From Chitinophagaceae bacterium (GTDB taxonomy: Bacteria; Bacteroidota; Bacteroidia; Chitinophagales; Chitinophagaceae): a DNA stretch of 64,000 nt. The stretch lies in assembly GCA_016721725.1 (NCBI GenBank), contig JADKHN010000001.1:620001-684000 (forward strand). Direction: 5' to 3'. The notes beneath the pieces were generated by a model. That model saw nothing but the letters and a program-made list of their open reading frames with translations. It had not been told where the DNA came from and ran no database searches. Of the stretch, positions 62,574 to 64,000 are shown piece by piece. A program made the position numbers and the translations under genes. The stretch's first letter is position 1; each line of letters starts with the position of its first letter.

Positions 62574-63227
62574 TTATTCAGCATACCTCTTCTTCCATTC
62601 TTTGAATTTCTTTTTATCAATATCGTCGATCAGTTCCTTGATGGTGGATGCCCAGTAATTACGGAATCCAAAACCGCCTTTGGCTTCTTCGACCATCCTT
62701 TCGGTCATCAGCATTTTTTTGGATTTAAGGTCAACAAAGGTCACCCAGATGGCGGCATCCCCTTTTTTATCCACCTTACGCATGGCTTCCATGATGAATA
62801 CCACTCCAACGCCTTCCTTTCCTTTGATATCAAGTCCTTTGACCGCCGTTACAATATCACTTTCCTTCATGAAATTGAAATCGGAAGGGTTGTTGGAGAT
62901 GATATCGCTGAGGTTCGCTTTTTGGTTCTTCTCCGAAACGGCGCTGGCGTAATTCTCCACATAGGATTTCCTGAAAGCGCCTTTGATGTCGAACTTCTTG
63001 AATTCATCCACAACAAGCTGATTGATGCTGTTGTAAAGTCGGTTCCGGATATCATCGGCATTACCCTGGTCGAGGATACGGGTCTTGCTGAAATCGATAC
63101 CCAGGTAAACCAATGGAGTTTCACTGTTCGAAAAAACATCTTTCAGGGTCTGGGATGAAGCGGTCAGTGAAATTCCGCAGAAGAGCAAAGCGGCGAAAAG
63201 CCCTTTGAGGGTGATCCTACGTTTCAT
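62574..63227 (-). CDS. Exported protein of unknown function in the flexirubin locus
   Basis: A 217-residue protein with a signal peptide (LFCGISLTASSQ). The mature part (TPLVYLGIDFSKTRILDQG, DDIRNRLYNSINQLVVDEF, AIWVTFVDLKSKKML, ERMVEEAKGG) is alpha/beta and charged. No domain recognised by name. It lies 5 bp after the dehydratase stop, in the same operon. Confidence 0.68.
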   Translation of the reverse strand: MKRRITLKGLFAALLFCGISLTASSQTLKDVFSNSETPLVYLGIDFSKTRILDQGNADDIRNRLYNSINQLVVDEFKKFDIKGAFRKSYVENYASAVSEKNQKANLSDIISNNPSDFNFMKESDIVTAVKGLDIKGKEGVGVVFIMEAMRKVDKKGDAAIWVTFVDLKSKKMLMTERMVEEAKGGFGFRNYWASTIKELIDDIDKKKFKEWKKRYAE

Positions 63228-63232
63228 AGTGT

Positions 63233-63658
63233 TTATTTTATGGGGTTGATGAATATTTTCATTTCACATTCTGCCAGCAATTCGTCACCGCAAAGAACAC
63301 GGCCGGTGATCATCATCACGTCGAATATCTGGTTGACGATGGTGATCTCGGTGACCAGTTCATTCCCGGTCTTCGGCAGAGCGTGGATCCGGAGGTTCTT
63401 GATCCCCCCGATAAAGCCTACCGGGGCCGGCAAATCTTGCTGGCTGGCGCTGAAACCCGATCTTGCCGCGGCGGTCTGGGCGATGTTCTCCGTCAGCCCG
63501 GGCGCGGTCAATACCCCGTCCTCCACAAAGAGATTATCGACCCTTACCGTCAGCCCCGTGCGGGCGGTTGTCTCATCACAATACAACAGCCGGTCGATCA
63601 TCACAAAGGGCGGTCTTTGCGGGATTAAAGTTAGTATAGTATTGTCGGGTAAATTCAT
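63233..63658 (-). CDS. Hot-dog 3-hydroxyacyl-ACP dehydratase (ApeP-like)
   Basis: About 141 residues from MNLPDNTILTLIPQRPPFVM; an earlier ATG (63682) inside the neighbour gene is possible. IPQRPPFVMIDRLLYCD, APGLTENIAQTAAARSG and GFIGGIKNLRI match the aryl-polyene dehydratase type. Together with the FabZ-like protein it supplies the dehydration step after each chain extension. Confidence 0.82.
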   Translation of the reverse strand: MNLPDNTILTLIPQRPPFVMIDRLLYCDETTARTGLTVRVDNLFVEDGVLTAPGLTENIAQTAAARSGFSASQQDLPAPVGFIGGIKNLRIHALPKTGNELVTEITIVNQIFDVMMITGRVLCGDELLAECEMKIFINPIK

Positions 63659-63665
63659 TTTTTGT

Positions 63666-64000
63666 TTAATTCCAGAAATCAAAATAATTGAACCATTGGT
63701 CCGGGTAGCGTTTTAGTTTTTCTTCCATCGTTACGGCGTAATCTTCCAGCATTTCCTGCATCACTTTTTCCCGGTTGAATTGGCTGTAATCCCGGATATC
63801 CGTAGCGAACAGGTGATAATGCAAGGGGCTTTCCTTTACGGCGAATACAAATGATACCGGCACTTTAAAGGTCGCGGCCAGGATAAAAGGTCCCTGTGGG
63901 AACCGGGCCGGTGAACCCAGGAAATCTGCCCTGATCGTTTTATTGCCTTCGATGAACCGGTCGGCGTGCAGGCAAACCAGTTCATTCCGCTGCAAGGCGT
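63666..64000 (-). CDS. LpxL/HtrB-type lysophospholipid acyltransferase, C-terminal part (cut by window edge)
   Basis: About 110 codons are visible; the gene runs off the right end, and the TTG near 63995 is not its start. HADRFIEGNK, FLGSPARFPQGPFILAATF, PVSFVFAVKE and the end QWFNYFDFWN are characteristic of the lipid A biosynthesis acyltransferase family. In aryl-polyene loci such enzymes are thought to place the polyene or fatty acyl onto a lipid. Confidence 0.82.
   Translation of the reverse strand, partial: ALQRNELVCLHADRFIEGNKTIRADFLGSPARFPQGPFILAATFKVPVSFVFAVKESPLHYHLFATDIRDYSQFNREKVMQEMLEDYAVTMEEKLKRYPDQWFNYFDFWN

Noticed and set aside
1..64000. Integron integrase or other tyrosine recombinase
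   Set aside because: No protein with the R...HxxR...Y pattern was recognised on either strand; the only recombinase is the IS3 transposase.

Overview
The window looks like the chromosome of a Bacteroidota member, most likely Chitinophagaceae or a close relative. The evidence is a type IX secretion C-terminal domain, a DUF5606 protein, a CarboxypepD_reg-like/outer-membrane barrel protein, promoters of the TAnnTTTG type, and a dar (dialkylresorcinol)/aryl-polyene locus of the flexirubin kind. No rRNA, tRNA or CRISPR array was recognised.

Layout. (1) 1-18.4 kb is ordinary core chromosome of moderate GC: an ECF sigma factor cut by the window edge, an outer-membrane barrel protein, DUF5606, an M3 oligoendopeptidase, a Fur-family regulator, a SCO protein and a divergent MerC protein with a Zur-like operator, a GH25 lysozyme, a T9SS-exported M1 aminopeptidase, a lytic transglycosylase, a radical SAM/SPASM protein, an AI-2E family permease, a MarR regulator, a GHL10 hydrolase and a DegT-family aminotransferase. 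(2) 18.4-35.7 kb is AT-rich accessory DNA. Genes are packed singly, or as toxin-antitoxin pairs, between about ten related palindromic repeats, most about 205 bp and one 90 bp. The outer arms of the two repeat ends facing each gene are complementary to each other and specific to that gene, and stop codons lie 0-25 nt from a repeat. This is the architecture of integron gene cassettes with attC sites. No integrase is present, so it is best called an integrase-less (CALIN-like) cassette array. The cargo is a dioxygenase-fold protein, a membrane protein, a ParDE pair, a second toxin-antitoxin pair whose toxin is frameshifted, a 7 kb restriction-modification/defence locus, lipoproteins and secreted proteins, a DUF2971 protein and an HNH protein. 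An IS3-family element has landed in the array. (3) 35.9-38.9 kb is core DNA with rpoN (sigma-54), a PAP2-like membrane protein and dispersed palindromic repeats. (4) 39.4-64 kb is a flexirubin-type pigment locus that runs past the right edge. A rightward arm carries DarA, DarB, a BtrH-like acyltransferase candidate, an ABC exporter, an ACP and a ketosynthase/chain-length-factor-like pair. A leftward arm carries an acyltransferase, two hot-dog dehydratases, a thioesterase, three further ketosynthase-fold proteins plus a short one, a second ACP, a methyltransferase, a halogenase-like flavoenzyme, a polysaccharide deacetylase-like protein, a LolA-like protein and a lipoprotein. A CrtI-like oxidoreductase, a secreted protein and a cation/proton antiporter sit between the arms.

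How the genes work together. In the pigment locus, DarB and DarA are expected to make the dialkylresorcinol. The ACPs, ketosynthases and dehydratases would build the aryl polyene, the methyltransferase and halogenase-like enzyme would decorate it, and an acyltransferase (BtrH-like or LpxL-like) would join the two halves as an ester. The ABC, LolA-like and lipoprotein components probably move the product to the outer membrane. In the cassette array, the defence locus has a controller protein with its own promoter and an operator overlapping the predicted transcription start, two large Eco57I-class adenine methyltransferases and a convergent PLD-type (NgoFVII/BfiI-like) nuclease. The most notable features of the window are the integrase-less cassette array and this defence locus enclosed by one pair of cassette ends.
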